Below, in pieces: positions 18,501-28,073 of a DNA stretch of 64,000 nucleotides. The notes under the pieces are model-generated. The model saw only the letters and a list, made by a program, of their open reading frames with translations. It did no database searches and had not been told where the DNA came from. The stretch comes from a virus. Within the stretch, counting starts at the first letter, position 1. Each line of letters opens with the position of its first letter. The position numbers were made by a program, and so were the translations under genes. The DNA lies in IMG/VR virus record IMGVR_UViG_3300032268_000887, positions 38,687 through 102,686 of that record; one strand, 5' to 3'.

Positions 18501-19667
18501 ATTAAAAGATAAGTCTTCATCAAAAATAGATATAGTTCCATTTGAGGCAAGTAGTTGTCCTACTGGCATAGCCCCTTGAGACATATCGGACATTGTCTTT
18601 GTTATTGAAAAATCTAAAACGTTGTTTGAAACATTTATAGCAAGTCTTGGAGATATCTCAATTAAATCAAAGACTGAGTCAAATTTATTCATTGATAAAA
18701 CTACTACTCTTATTCCGTCAATATATTCAAACTCATTATAAAAAAATGTATTATCACTATTAGTTGTCTTTAGTGGGTTAGAAATTTTTGTAACAAATGG
18801 GGTTTCATTGTCAACTGTTTCAGATTTTAAAAACCATTCATTGTTTAAATATGATAATTCTAAATATCCATCTGGACCAATAATATCAGAACCATCTGCT
18901 CTTGTATCATTTTGATTAATACTTAAAATATCTATCCAGTTATTATTCTTTAAAACTTGTATTTTAAATCTATTTGGAACGGTTTTATTTTCATTGCCAT
19001 AAAATGGACTAGAGTTTGTTCCAAGAATATCTTGAAAATTTCCTGGATCTTCTTGTCCTACGTTAGTTTGCATTTTTATTACAATTCTGTTGCAAGGAAC
19101 GCTTTCTTTATAGACTACAAAGGGGCATGAGTCTTCTATATAATTAATGCCATTTACTTTGTTGTTTGCAATTCCCCTCTCAATTCCATCTTCTTTTCTA
19201 TAGGATGTCCAATATTTAAAAATATCATTTCTTGAAGACATGTAGTATCTTGGGGCATTATTTCCAAACATAACATTTGTTGGTATATATTTTTTAGTAA
19301 AAAAAGACATCTTATTAATGCCAGACCTTGGTCTAAAAGGTTTAATACAATCTTCTAGCGAGTAATATAAAGATCTTTTTTGGTCTAAAGATTTAAAAAT
19401 TTGTGGAGTAGCGTCAGTATTATATGTATTTTGTTTTTGTTCATAAGACAATTCGGCATCTGTATAATAGTCTCCGCTATCTTCTAAATCAAAAGTATTT
19501 GGAATATTTCTATAAATGCTAGAATTGTTTTGTGGTCTATATCTATAATTTCCTATCTTTTTTATATTGCCAGGAGTATTCATATTCCATTCAGCAATAA
19601 CAATTGACCTCAAAGAAACATCGCTAGATGTTTTTAAATAATCTACAAGATCGCTATTACTAAACAT
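15537..19667 (-). CDS. large minor tail protein (tail hub/spike)
   Basis: A 1376-residue structural protein, second in size to the tape measure. The first 550 residues, with recurrent aromatic beta patterns, look like baseplate hub domains. Around residues 950-1150 there is a lectin-like stretch (FYLYINNKLVGIVDD, SLFVRGSSKCMF), suggestive of a concanavalin/LamG-type fold. The C-terminal 100 residues (LPIIQLGDIVKIDYNKDGVD) resemble hub proteins that end the tail. It follows the Dit-like gene, the usual place of a Tal/hub protein. Role inferred from size, order and fold hints. Confidence 0.75.
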   Translation of the reverse strand: MFSNSDLVDYLKTSSDVSLRSIVIAEWNMNTPGNIKKIGNYRYRPQNNSSIYRNIPNTFDLEDSGDYYTDAELSYEQKQNTYNTDATPQIFKSLDQKRSLYYSLEDCIKPFRPRSGINKMSFFTKKYIPTNVMFGNNAPRYYMSSRNDIFKYWTSYRKEDGIERGIANNKVNGINYIEDSCPFVVYKESVPCNRIVIKMQTNVGQEDPGNFQDILGTNSSPFYGNENKTVPNRFKIQVLKNNNWIDILSINQNDTRADGSDIIGPDGYLELSYLNNEWFLKSETVDNETPFVTKISNPLKTTNSDNTFFYNEFEYIDGIRVVVLSMNKFDSVFDLIEISPRLAINVSNNVLDFSITKTMSDMSQGAMPVGQLLASNGTISIFDEDLSFNENNENSIIKNYLNKNIKFVFYENIYNDDFTIDYFVPIKTLYSDNFPQASDDGSLVSIELRDFYFYFESQTAPRMLLTDVSLSFAISTLLDSVGFSNYTFKRIGLEKDPTIPFFFIAPDQTLAQVLNDLAVSTQTAMFFDEYNNFTVMSKNYIMPNAGERESSFTLVGTNNQAKLGQIKNKQTSSELPNIISISSNDKKIYNDGKINYTQRYIQRSYGSIKQSTLIDKEKTWIYKPSLLWEASGQDVLKTINSQVAKQSSLALSAMPINSNLPALVPSVVNRSIINNVVDLGENIYWITQHKGYFYSNGEILRYDAVQFNVTGTGNVWISNNQEYQEYMASLPFNGKIYPTGLIRILANPYYETIDGETKIKNGPVFEHGRGQFGTLISEHLSGISSHWTENTYLRGCTMKSEYLFTTNSTIEYPLNLTEGAAGINNVLAKKSSRTGIVRNFMASNYLTETELNSLQSTQSGTMQSSALVMSGPSFTSTDTPIDFISYVYKPLNNSYKHFGTRIRIVGNQGSNEDRLQTPIGSSAYYQVPTTQPNQNSSIGGGSGGLGLMINPETNNGYYFEIVALTEKNVESYLKVNSDGSSENSISNIVFYKIKKDSSGNAIPIKLWSGLTNVLVDDGKFTGQYRKSGEENPTVYDLAVEYSNVGTTRKFYLYINNKLVGIVDDAEPLPAYNNVSLFVRGSSKCMFENIYALGENYSQNTVFNVTDSISSVFGANQVNANSALRKYAMSGIVQSTYLSGISSLEPPRYNMYYDEFGSIFREVASFNIKYDKAYPALYAKMSPSPSTIKGYVVSGFQADSYGAEFLVFNATDSVLSLDGTGGNFLKIQGITFTQDTTYTLSVDDYFNKKSNFSESNNLDNTTIRSELINIQDYNQIKQSRINYGVSSFTLETPYIQTSSDAENILGWIVEKSMKPKKLVGAEIFSLPIIQLGDIVKIDYNKDGVDLISDSNKQFVIYNIDYKRNVSGPSMTLYMAEV

Positions 19668-19668
19668 G

Positions 19669-20271
19669 TTAAACTTCTTCTAGCGTTAAATTAATATTCC
19701 ATAGGTCATGAGTAGTTGATCCTCTTTTTACTACAGAGTAAGAAAAATCTGTAAAATACATTTGAATTATTTGATTGTATTTAGTGTTATCATCATATTT
19801 ATCATATGCCAAATAGACCCAAAAAGGACCTTTATGATTTTCGTACCACTCTAATAATTCTAATCCGCCAGCGCCACCATCAACAGTAAATTCATCGGTA
19901 GTTCCCTTAAGAGATGTTAGGCCTGATGTATCAAATGCTGGGTTATCAGCGTATGCTTTTGATGGTAACATTTGCCAAGATGTTGATAAACTAATCTTAT
20001 CTGCAATGTTATATGCCCTCATATTTCCATTGATCATTCTTTCTCTTTTTTGTATTCTTTCTTGACTAAAGGCTAGTTCAGCCCTATTATGATCCGACAA
20101 AATTAAAAATGTATTCTGTTCATCTGTTGGAACCCCCGCTAAATCTGATCCAATTTCATATCCGTCTGGATAATAAAATCCGCTAGATAAAGTTCCTGAA
20201 TTTTCAGACCAAAGCATTGCTTGCGGAAGTCCATACTTACGTCTACCTGCTAAATATGCTGAGTTAGCCAT
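19669..20271 (-). CDS. distal tail-like minor tail protein
   Basis: A 200-residue protein directly after the tape measure gene, the usual position of a distal tail protein. The sequence is beta-rich with an insertion loop (GTTDEFTVDGGAGG) and a late WVYLAYDKYDD segment. Start and stop abut its neighbours within a few bases, so expression is coupled. No catalytic motif. Assignment mainly from gene order. Confidence 0.65.
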   Translation of the reverse strand: MANSAYLAGRRKYGLPQAMLWSENSGTLSSGFYYPDGYEIGSDLAGVPTDEQNTFLILSDHNRAELAFSQERIQKRERMINGNMRAYNIADKISLSTSWQMLPSKAYADNPAFDTSGLTSLKGTTDEFTVDGGAGGLELLEWYENHKGPFWVYLAYDKYDDNTKYNQIIQMYFTDFSYSVVKRGSTTHDLWNINLTLEEV

Positions 20272-23200
20272 TAGTATGTATTCCCCCTCAATCTTCTAGC
20301 ATCCATTTGTCTAATTTGTGTAATTACTGTTCTTGCAATATCATCTGGACTTGCAGAGGTATCATTTACCCCCACACTTAGACTATAATTATACACTGAA
20401 GTGTTGTTGTTATTTACTGAATTATTATTAATTGCTGTGACTGTAGGAGTTCCTCCAAGAGACAAACTGTCTGGATATTTGGACTCATTTATTCTTTCTA
20501 GTAATGGCCCAAATTTTTGTGAAGCAGCCCTATTCATAACAAACTCTCCTGGGGTAAGCATTGCACGAACGCTGTCCGTCATTCCGGATCCAGAAACTGA
20601 GCCTCCTGATGAATATTTCTTTATAAACCCACCGTACATGTTTCTTTCTCCTGCACGAAAATTTTGATATGCTGCATTATTTTTATATCCTGCCCCTAAT
20701 GCGCTTGCTGTTATGTTTGCGTCTGGGGCCTGTGTGCCAGCCTTTATTGCTGATGAAATTGGCGTACCTACTGTATTAACACTTAATGTTATATTTTTAT
20801 CTTTAATATCGTCCCAAAGTTTTTTAATTGCAGCAACAATACCTTCTCCAATTTTAAATCTATCATTGGTTTTATCTGCTTCAAATGCTGCCGCTTGTAT
20901 AGCCAGTTGTTGATTTTCCCATGCTGTTCTTGCTGTATCAATATTTTTAATTCTTGCATCCAAAGCATCTCTAAGCGGTTGTAACTCATTAACCTGATAA
21001 TTATAGTTTTTATCTTGTAGCGCTGTAATTTCAGCAATTATTGGTAATCTTTTTTGTTCAAGATTATATATTTTTTCTTCAATTTGCGCCCTAGTAAATC
21101 CTCCTGCTGTAAGTGCTGAAATTTCTGATTCTTTTGCTGTCTGTAAAGCATTAGAACTTATCTGTATGGCATTTGCAGCATCGGTAGCACGCATTTCTTG
21201 TGCTGCTCTTGCTGCAGCAGAAATATCTCCACTTGTTAAAGCATCTGCAAGATTTAATCTTCCTCTTTCTTGTTCAGCAATTTCTTGATTAAGACTAGAT
21301 ATTTTTTCAAGTGCTTTTTCTTGTTTATCATATTTTTTATTAATATCATCTGCAGCCTTATTAATTATTGCTAAGTCTTGATTAAGTTTTTCAATTGGTC
21401 TGTCATAATCCATCTCAATGCTGCGTTGCTTAATGTCGATTAATTTTTCGTTAGCATCAATAAGTCCGTTAACTCTATCAATTTCTGGTTGAGCAGCAGC
21501 CCTTGCTTGTTTTTCAAGGAAGTCATAATATTTCATTGCCTTATTCATTTGAATATCAAAGGCTTTTTCTGGGTCAGTGTCTTCTAATAATTTTTGTTCT
21601 GCAGCCACTCTTTCATTATATTTTGCAATTAACTTATCCTGTAACTCAATACTTTTTGCCTGTTGTAGGTCATACATAAATTGTTCATCGCTCATCATTT
21701 CTAAAGAGTCTGCAACAGAAACTCCAGCCTCTCTAAGCCTAATAAAACCTTCTGTCTGCATCTTTATTGCGGTTATTGCTGTATCAGCCTCTGCAGCAAA
21801 ACCACCTAAGCCTGCTTCTTGCATAAGTTGCATAGCCTTTTCTCCAACAGGAGTAAGTTCTACGAATCCCTCTTTAAGTTTTGCAACATTAAGGTATGCT
21901 GCTTGAGTTTTATTGTCTAATCCTTCAATAAAATTAACAAAGTCAAGGTTTGCACCCATGTCATTAAGTTGTTGAATAACACCAGTGAATTTTGTCATAT
22001 CTCCGCCAGACTCTTTAAATATTCTATTAAGTTCTCCTATTCCACCTTCTGCATCAATACCTGCATCCCTTGTCATTTTTAATTTTCTTAAAAGATCGTC
22101 AAGGGTTGTATCTCGATCGCCACCGCCTAAGCCAGCACCGCCTGGTTGATTGCCTGAACTTGTTTTTTCTTTAGGAAGATATTCTTTTGTTGCTTTTGCA
22201 GCACCTTTATCACTTATTTTATATGAATATACTTTTTCTCCTTCTTTGTCTACACCTTCTATTTTTTCTATAGATCCTGCACCTTCTGCAATGAGTTGGC
22301 TTTCTTTTATATCTCTTCCTATACCCGTTAAACCAACTAGTTGATCGTCTATGTTTTGTGCTGCTGCTGCATTGGCTGAAGCCAGATCTGCATACCTTGT
22401 TTCACGAATTGTTACAAATTTAGAAATTGCTTCTTTTTGTATTGAGTCTGGTAAAGCATCAAAATCTTTCCATTGTGACATTAAAAGTTCTAGTGACTTT
22501 TCGTCAAGTCCAGTTCCATTAAGTGCACCATCTTTAAGAGATTGTATAATAATCTTTTTAGATAATTTTTTAGGTAATTTTTCTACAATTGATAGTTTAT
22601 CTGCTAACTTTACTAGTCCATCATATCCAACAGTCTCTATATATGCAGACATATTTACTTCATGACCATCTAATACTTGCAGTGCAGCAAGTGCTTCTCC
22701 AATTTTATCAAAAGTTGCAGGATCAGAGTTTATAATTTGTGTAGATATCTTAACTGCTTTTTCTTTATCTAAATCAAGACCTGTAAAAAAGTCTAGCATT
22801 GCTACAGTTTTTTCTGATCCCTGTTTTCTAATTCCAAGGGCAAGTGTTTGTTGTAACTCTGGCAATTTGCCTGCAAATAAATCTAGCAAGGCATTACTTT
22901 GCTCTGGATTTAAAATTTTATTTTTCAATAACAAAGACATTTGAACTTCAAGTTCTTGGGCTTTTTCTGCTGATCCAAAACCACTTTTTGTTTTTCCACC
23001 ATCAAGTAGGGAAAGACCGCCGGTTAAATCACTTAATTTAGAAAGACGTTTTAATGCATTGCTAGCAAGGCCTTCATACTCTGTACCTTTATATGCATCT
23101 TTTACTGTTGATTTAAGAGAGTCAAAATATGCGTCTTCTCGCATATTTGTATCGTTAAATGGCAAATCAATAGCAAATTGATCTTTAGTCTGAATCCTTG

Positions 23201-26200
23201 TTTTAAATATTTCTATTTCTTTTTGTAGCCTATCGGATAACATGGTATTAATTTTTGAAACATCTGTTGCTTGATTTGTTTCTAAATCTGATATTTGTTG
23301 TTTTATTTGAAGTTGTTTTTCAAGGCTTGCTGTTGTTTCTAATTGCTTGTTTAGTAAATCAATTTGTTTTTGATACATCATGTTGGTCGCATCTGCTTGA
23401 GCCTGTATGATTTCTAAGTTATTTGCACCAACTGCTGCAATTCTTGCTGCTTCATTTCTTCCGGTAGTCGATCCAGACTCTGCTTTTGATAACCTTGTTA
23501 ATTCTTTATCTGTTCGCTTAATAGCCTGAGCAATAATTTGTGTTCTAATTCTTAATGGGTCTTTTGCTAAATCTTCTCCATTTGGACCTATAATTGATCT
23601 AATATTTCCTTTAATTTCAATGCCATATTTTTGATTTCCAAGTTGAATGCCTATTTGTTCTGCTATTCCCTCTGCTTGTTCGGCAGTTAAAACACCATCA
23701 GATACATATGTTGATAGTTGTAATGCAAAGTCTGATGCTGCTTGTTTTGATCCAAACTTTTCCATATTTTCAACAAAACCTTTAACCATGTTTTTGCCAA
23801 GATCGGATTGTAAGAATTTATCTCCAAACATTGAACCTGCTCTTTGAGCATCATTATATGCTCCAAAAGAGCCAGATCTTCTCCTTCTTTCCATTATTTG
23901 CGAAGCACCGACTGCTCCTGTTATTTTTCCAACTTCTTCCATTTTCTGTGCTGTTCCAGATGTTGCTTTTACGAACTCTGCTTGTTTCTTTGCGCTTTGT
24001 TCTAAATTTTTACTTAATAATAAAAATCCCCCAGCAAGTGCTGCTGCAGCGGCTGCTGCTGCGACATATGGGTTCATTAGCATTGGGAGCATTGATGTTA
24101 CAGCAGATGCACCCATTAATCCCATACCCAAATTATTATTGCCAGTCATAAATGCACCCATAGAGGCCATACCTAACGCACCCGCTGCTGGTCCCGCAAC
24201 AGATCCAACTCTTTGTGCACGTTGTGCCCTTTGTTCACGTTTTAGATCTTTAGCACTTTGTGTTGTTGGCTGTGTTAGTTTATCTGTTGCCTCTGTGTTT
24301 GCATTTAATGATGTAATTAACTGTTGAAGTTGTGTGCCAGGAACATTTATATTTGGAGCAATACTGCTCATTGGGGCAACATTGCCCATTTTAAATCCTG
24401 ATCCTGGCGTAGTAACAGAAGGATTCACCCATCCACCATCTGCGCCTAAAGCAAAACTTCCAGGGCCTTTAAATCCAGGCCTAGGAATAACTCTCATAAC
24501 CTTTGACGCATCCAAAAGACGAGTATCTCGCTTACTTCCACCTATTTGTGTTGTATCTTTTGTTTTAGAGTTTCCAGTTGATGGTGTTACTTGACTTGCT
24601 CTTCCTTTATTGTCTATAACGCCTTCTCCCGGAGCCACAGCAATTTTAGGCTTTGTGCCACCTCTCATTGCCTCAAGTAAGGCGTTGTCTTCTCTATCGT
24701 AACGGGCCTGCTGAATTCTACGTATGTCATCTACTATAGTGCTTCCTGTTTTTCCTGCTACAGTAGATGCTGTAGGTTGGTACCCTTGTGCCAAAGATTT
24801 ATCTGAAAAATAAATTCTATTGGCTTTTGATCCACGGCCAAGACTTACTTCTTTTCCATCGTTAGTTTTAATAATAAGACTTTTTGTTGCTGTTGCTCCA
24901 GATTGTCTTTGTCTTGTTTCCACTCTAAAGTCTTTAATAATCCCAGCACGTTTTGCTTGTTCTAAAACTTTAGCGCTAGTCTCAGGAGTAGATCCTAATC
25001 CTCTTCCTAAAGAGTATCCCCCAATTCTGTCATACTGACTTAGCATTTTTTGATATGCTGGAGTAGATTTAATATTGTCAGGAACATTCTTAAAAGCATT
25101 TTCTATAACGGCATCAGTAACTCTTGGAGATCTTCTTATTTGATCCATCATTGCTGAATCAATTGATTGGGCTTGTGCTGAAGTTAATCCTGAAGGTGCC
25201 CACTTATTTGGGCGACTTGTCCATTCTCTTTCAAAATCGATTAAAGACACACCATTCTTTGTTGCCAAACCTTTATTTAGGTTAGGATCAAATGAAAGTG
25301 CTAAGGAGCCATATGCTCTTGCTTCTGGATATTTTCCTGTTGCTTTTAATATATCTCTATATATTTGGGCTTGAAGTTTTTCATTTTTTGTTAGCCTTCC
25401 TTGTGCAATTATGTCATCTATATTTGTTAATCTTCCCCCGCCTACGTGAGTATAGTCATCTCCTGCAGAAACAGTTCCTCCTCCGTACTGTTTAATTTTT
25501 CCAGTAACAAGCGCTTCTACAATTGGTTTATATTTGTCATCTTGTGCAATGCCTGTAGGAATAACAGCCTCTCCTGGCATCAAGAGAGACGGTATAGAAT
25601 CTTTTCCTGGAGTTCCACCAACAACACCAGTTGTACCTGATGCAAATTTCTTTGGAGTTTTTCCACCTTTAATTGCGCCAGGACCCATCATTCCAGGATT
25701 TGCTCTTGCAAAGTTTGTTGCTGCTATTGTTGCATCAATATATGCTTGACGCAATAGTCTGACTGCTGATGCTTCTGCAGAAAAAGATTGTGTTAAACGA
25801 GTGTGTGCCTGATTTAATGATGCTGCTACTGTTGCTGCTTCTAGTTGTTCTGAATTTAAATAACTTGTTTGGTCAGCCAGGACTTTTGTATTGCTTCCTG
25901 CTTTTAAGAAGCCAACTCTCATTGTTACAAATAGTTTAATGATGTTTGCAACACCGTTTGCCAACAAACCAAATGTCATTAATAATACTGGGCCAATTAT
26001 TCCAACAAGTGCTGATGCTACAACAATAAACTTTTTAGTTCCTTCCCCCAGGTTGTCAAATTTATCTAATAATCTTCCTAAAAATTTTACAACTGGAGTT
26101 ATTGCTTCTAAAAATGCCTTACCTATTGGGACAATAGCAAGTTTTAATTTTTCAACAGATTCTTTAAAATCAACCCCTATAGCATTTTCAACTGTTCCTA

Positions 26201-27656
26201 ATTCTCGTTCTGCTAAAATGGCAAGTTCTTCAATAGAGGCATTTGTAAGTTGTAAAACCTTATTAGCCTGTGTTCCCTCTTTAGTAACGTTTTGGAATAA
26301 TGTTGATAGACGTGAAAATTGGAACTTACCAAATAGTTGCTCAATAGCACGAGCACGATTAAGTGGATCTAGTGTATCTAGTGCTTGTGCAAATCCTATT
26401 ACGGTATTTTTAATGTCCCCCTGATTTGCTTCAACAATTCCTTTAATATTAACGCCAAAGCCAGCCAACATTTCACTAGCCTTTTTGCTTGGATTAATTA
26501 ATGATGCTAGGCCAGATTTTAGAGCGTTTGCTCCTTCAGATGCATTAATTCCACCCTCTTTCATAGCGGTCATGAAGAATGCTAAATCTTCAACTGATCC
26601 ACCTAGTTGTTTGACAACTGGGCCTGCTTTAGGAATTGCTTCTGTTAAATCTTCAATAGATAAAATTGTCTGGTTTTCAACTGAGTTAAGAAAATTTATT
26701 TTGTTTGCCAAATCTTCTGATGCTATACCAAAAGCATTTGTAACAGAGATAGTTGTCTCTAAGGCTTGTGCTTGTTCTACTCCGCCAAGGACTGCAAGCC
26801 TTGTGGCTTCTGATACTTGAGCAGTTAAATCAGCCCCCATCTTACCCATTGCTGCTGCAGAGGCTGCCATCTCCATAGTTTGAGTAACGGCAACTCCATA
26901 CTTTGTAAATGATTCAGCAAGTTTTTGAATTTCTCCTAGCGCTTTATTTGTTTCATCAGTAGTTGTAAACATGTCTCCATAAACACGCTTAAACTTAATC
27001 GCTTGTTTTTCAAGATCCATAAATGTCTTTGCAGCAGCGGTACCAAAATAGGCAAGTGGTATTGTAAAGCCAACCATAAGTTGACGTCCTGCCCATTGTG
27101 TATTTTTACCAAAGTTTAAAAGATTAGTAGATCCTTGTTTTAGTAATTGATTTAATAGTGCTTGTTTTTGTGCTGCTAAGGCTGTTTTAGTTGCATAGTC
27201 ATTCATGTCCAAAGTTCTTGGAGTGATTGACATTGCCTTAATAGCACCAGATGCATCACGACCCATTTTGATATATTGAGTCTGCATTTTCTTAACACGC
27301 TCTTCGGCTACCTTGCCAATAGTGTTAAATTCTTGCTTAAATAATTTTCCAAATGTTCTTGTAGATCCGCCTGCATAACGGAAATACTCACGCATTGAAA
27401 GTTTGTTCTTTTCAAGTGAGTGAGTAAATGACTCTGTCGAACTTCTTACTAGCCCCATTTGGGCAGAAAATTTGCCCGTAGCATTAATTGAATTTAAAAG
27501 ATTAGTAGATAGATTTTTTTGCGCTGCAACAGAGGCAGCACTGCCTTTTGATAGAGATGAATGAAAGGCTGCTAGTTGCCTCTGTAAACTTTTTAGTTCT
27601 GCTAAAGCGGCGGATGCATCTATACTTACGCCAATTTTAGCGTTTACATCAGCCAT
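20271..27656 (-). CDS. tail tape measure protein
   Basis: A 2461-residue protein, the longest gene in the window, which sets tail length. Residues about 200-420 contain the TP901-type tape measure core (repeated alanine-rich helices with TMEMAASAAAMGKMG and LEDLTEAIPKAGP-like turns). Hydrophobic stretches occur near 540-575 and 1180-1220 (AAAAAAAALAGGFLLL), possible membrane-inserting segments used in DNA entry. Two GG-rich LMPGEAVIP/LTPGEFVMN motifs lie near residues 695 and 2370. Long coiled-coil helices fill 1900-2250. Residues about 974-996 hold a segment (IRRIQQARYDREDNALLEA) that is also present in a tiny protein at 63635-63787. Confidence 0.95.
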   Translation of the reverse strand: MADVNAKIGVSIDASAALAELKSLQRQLAAFHSSLSKGSAASVAAQKNLSTNLLNSINATGKFSAQMGLVRSSTESFTHSLEKNKLSMREYFRYAGGSTRTFGKLFKQEFNTIGKVAEERVKKMQTQYIKMGRDASGAIKAMSITPRTLDMNDYATKTALAAQKQALLNQLLKQGSTNLLNFGKNTQWAGRQLMVGFTIPLAYFGTAAAKTFMDLEKQAIKFKRVYGDMFTTTDETNKALGEIQKLAESFTKYGVAVTQTMEMAASAAAMGKMGADLTAQVSEATRLAVLGGVEQAQALETTISVTNAFGIASEDLANKINFLNSVENQTILSIEDLTEAIPKAGPVVKQLGGSVEDLAFFMTAMKEGGINASEGANALKSGLASLINPSKKASEMLAGFGVNIKGIVEANQGDIKNTVIGFAQALDTLDPLNRARAIEQLFGKFQFSRLSTLFQNVTKEGTQANKVLQLTNASIEELAILAERELGTVENAIGVDFKESVEKLKLAIVPIGKAFLEAITPVVKFLGRLLDKFDNLGEGTKKFIVVASALVGIIGPVLLMTFGLLANGVANIIKLFVTMRVGFLKAGSNTKVLADQTSYLNSEQLEAATVAASLNQAHTRLTQSFSAEASAVRLLRQAYIDATIAATNFARANPGMMGPGAIKGGKTPKKFASGTTGVVGGTPGKDSIPSLLMPGEAVIPTGIAQDDKYKPIVEALVTGKIKQYGGGTVSAGDDYTHVGGGRLTNIDDIIAQGRLTKNEKLQAQIYRDILKATGKYPEARAYGSLALSFDPNLNKGLATKNGVSLIDFEREWTSRPNKWAPSGLTSAQAQSIDSAMMDQIRRSPRVTDAVIENAFKNVPDNIKSTPAYQKMLSQYDRIGGYSLGRGLGSTPETSAKVLEQAKRAGIIKDFRVETRQRQSGATATKSLIIKTNDGKEVSLGRGSKANRIYFSDKSLAQGYQPTASTVAGKTGSTIVDDIRRIQQARYDREDNALLEAMRGGTKPKIAVAPGEGVIDNKGRASQVTPSTGNSKTKDTTQIGGSKRDTRLLDASKVMRVIPRPGFKGPGSFALGADGGWVNPSVTTPGSGFKMGNVAPMSSIAPNINVPGTQLQQLITSLNANTEATDKLTQPTTQSAKDLKREQRAQRAQRVGSVAGPAAGALGMASMGAFMTGNNNLGMGLMGASAVTSMLPMLMNPYVAAAAAAAALAGGFLLLSKNLEQSAKKQAEFVKATSGTAQKMEEVGKITGAVGASQIMERRRRSGSFGAYNDAQRAGSMFGDKFLQSDLGKNMVKGFVENMEKFGSKQAASDFALQLSTYVSDGVLTAEQAEGIAEQIGIQLGNQKYGIEIKGNIRSIIGPNGEDLAKDPLRIRTQIIAQAIKRTDKELTRLSKAESGSTTGRNEAARIAAVGANNLEIIQAQADATNMMYQKQIDLLNKQLETTASLEKQLQIKQQISDLETNQATDVSKINTMLSDRLQKEIEIFKTRIQTKDQFAIDLPFNDTNMREDAYFDSLKSTVKDAYKGTEYEGLASNALKRLSKLSDLTGGLSLLDGGKTKSGFGSAEKAQELEVQMSLLLKNKILNPEQSNALLDLFAGKLPELQQTLALGIRKQGSEKTVAMLDFFTGLDLDKEKAVKISTQIINSDPATFDKIGEALAALQVLDGHEVNMSAYIETVGYDGLVKLADKLSIVEKLPKKLSKKIIIQSLKDGALNGTGLDEKSLELLMSQWKDFDALPDSIQKEAISKFVTIRETRYADLASANAAAAQNIDDQLVGLTGIGRDIKESQLIAEGAGSIEKIEGVDKEGEKVYSYKISDKGAAKATKEYLPKEKTSSGNQPGGAGLGGGDRDTTLDDLLRKLKMTRDAGIDAEGGIGELNRIFKESGGDMTKFTGVIQQLNDMGANLDFVNFIEGLDNKTQAAYLNVAKLKEGFVELTPVGEKAMQLMQEAGLGGFAAEADTAITAIKMQTEGFIRLREAGVSVADSLEMMSDEQFMYDLQQAKSIELQDKLIAKYNERVAAEQKLLEDTDPEKAFDIQMNKAMKYYDFLEKQARAAAQPEIDRVNGLIDANEKLIDIKQRSIEMDYDRPIEKLNQDLAIINKAADDINKKYDKQEKALEKISSLNQEIAEQERGRLNLADALTSGDISAAARAAQEMRATDAANAIQISSNALQTAKESEISALTAGGFTRAQIEEKIYNLEQKRLPIIAEITALQDKNYNYQVNELQPLRDALDARIKNIDTARTAWENQQLAIQAAAFEADKTNDRFKIGEGIVAAIKKLWDDIKDKNITLSVNTVGTPISSAIKAGTQAPDANITASALGAGYKNNAAYQNFRAGERNMYGGFIKKYSSGGSVSGSGMTDSVRAMLTPGEFVMNRAASQKFGPLLERINESKYPDSLSLGGTPTVTAINNNSVNNNNTSVYNYSLSVGVNDTSASPDDIARTVITQIRQMDARRLRGNTY

Positions 27657-27675
27657 TCATTTACACCCCGTTTAG

Positions 27676-28011
27676 TTATTCGTTATTTGCGAGTACTGTA
27701 TTTAAAAGAGCATTTGCATCTGCTAATTTAATTCCAGAGGCTGCTTCAATAATTTTATAAGTTGTTGGAAGATCTAATATTTCTTCTAACTTATCAATAT
27801 CTTTAGATAATTCAGGACTAAATTGCTCCATAGCAATTTGAGCACATTCTACAAGTAGTGTCATAGATTTATCATTATCTTCGGCTACTGCTGCGACCTG
27901 TTCGAATTTCTTCATAAATGGTCTTAGTAATGAAAGTTTTAGTGGTCTTACACTAATTTTTGTTCCATCCATCAAGACAAGTTCTGTTCCTTCTGATTTT
28001 GCTGTTGGCAT
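27676..28011 (-). CDS. short tail assembly chaperone paralogue (G-like)
   Basis: A 111-residue protein homologous to the N-terminal half of the gene before it: both share a PLK-x-LR-x-FM pattern, a conserved EC-x-I-x-M-x-QF-x-PE-x-SK segment and D-x-PT...AA-GIK. It sits immediately before the tape measure gene, so it should be a chaperone that coats the tape measure during tail assembly. AGGGAAGGAAG precedes the ATG, and TATAAT at 28042-28047 gives it a private promoter. The family assignment is from position and paralogy. Confidence 0.75.
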   Translation of the reverse strand: MPTAKSEGTELVLMDGTKISVRPLKLSLLRPFMKKFEQVAAVAEDNDKSMTLLVECAQIAMEQFSPELSKDIDKLEEILDLPTTYKIIEAASGIKLADANALLNTVLANNE

Positions 28012-28073
28012 ATACTTCCTTCCCTATTTAGGTTGAACTTAATTATATCATAAAACCGTGTTTTTTTTAGACA

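Noticed and set aside
25891-26424. 177-residue plus-strand frame inside the tape measure region
   Set aside because: Complement of helical tape measure sequence; no start signal or protein-like pattern.
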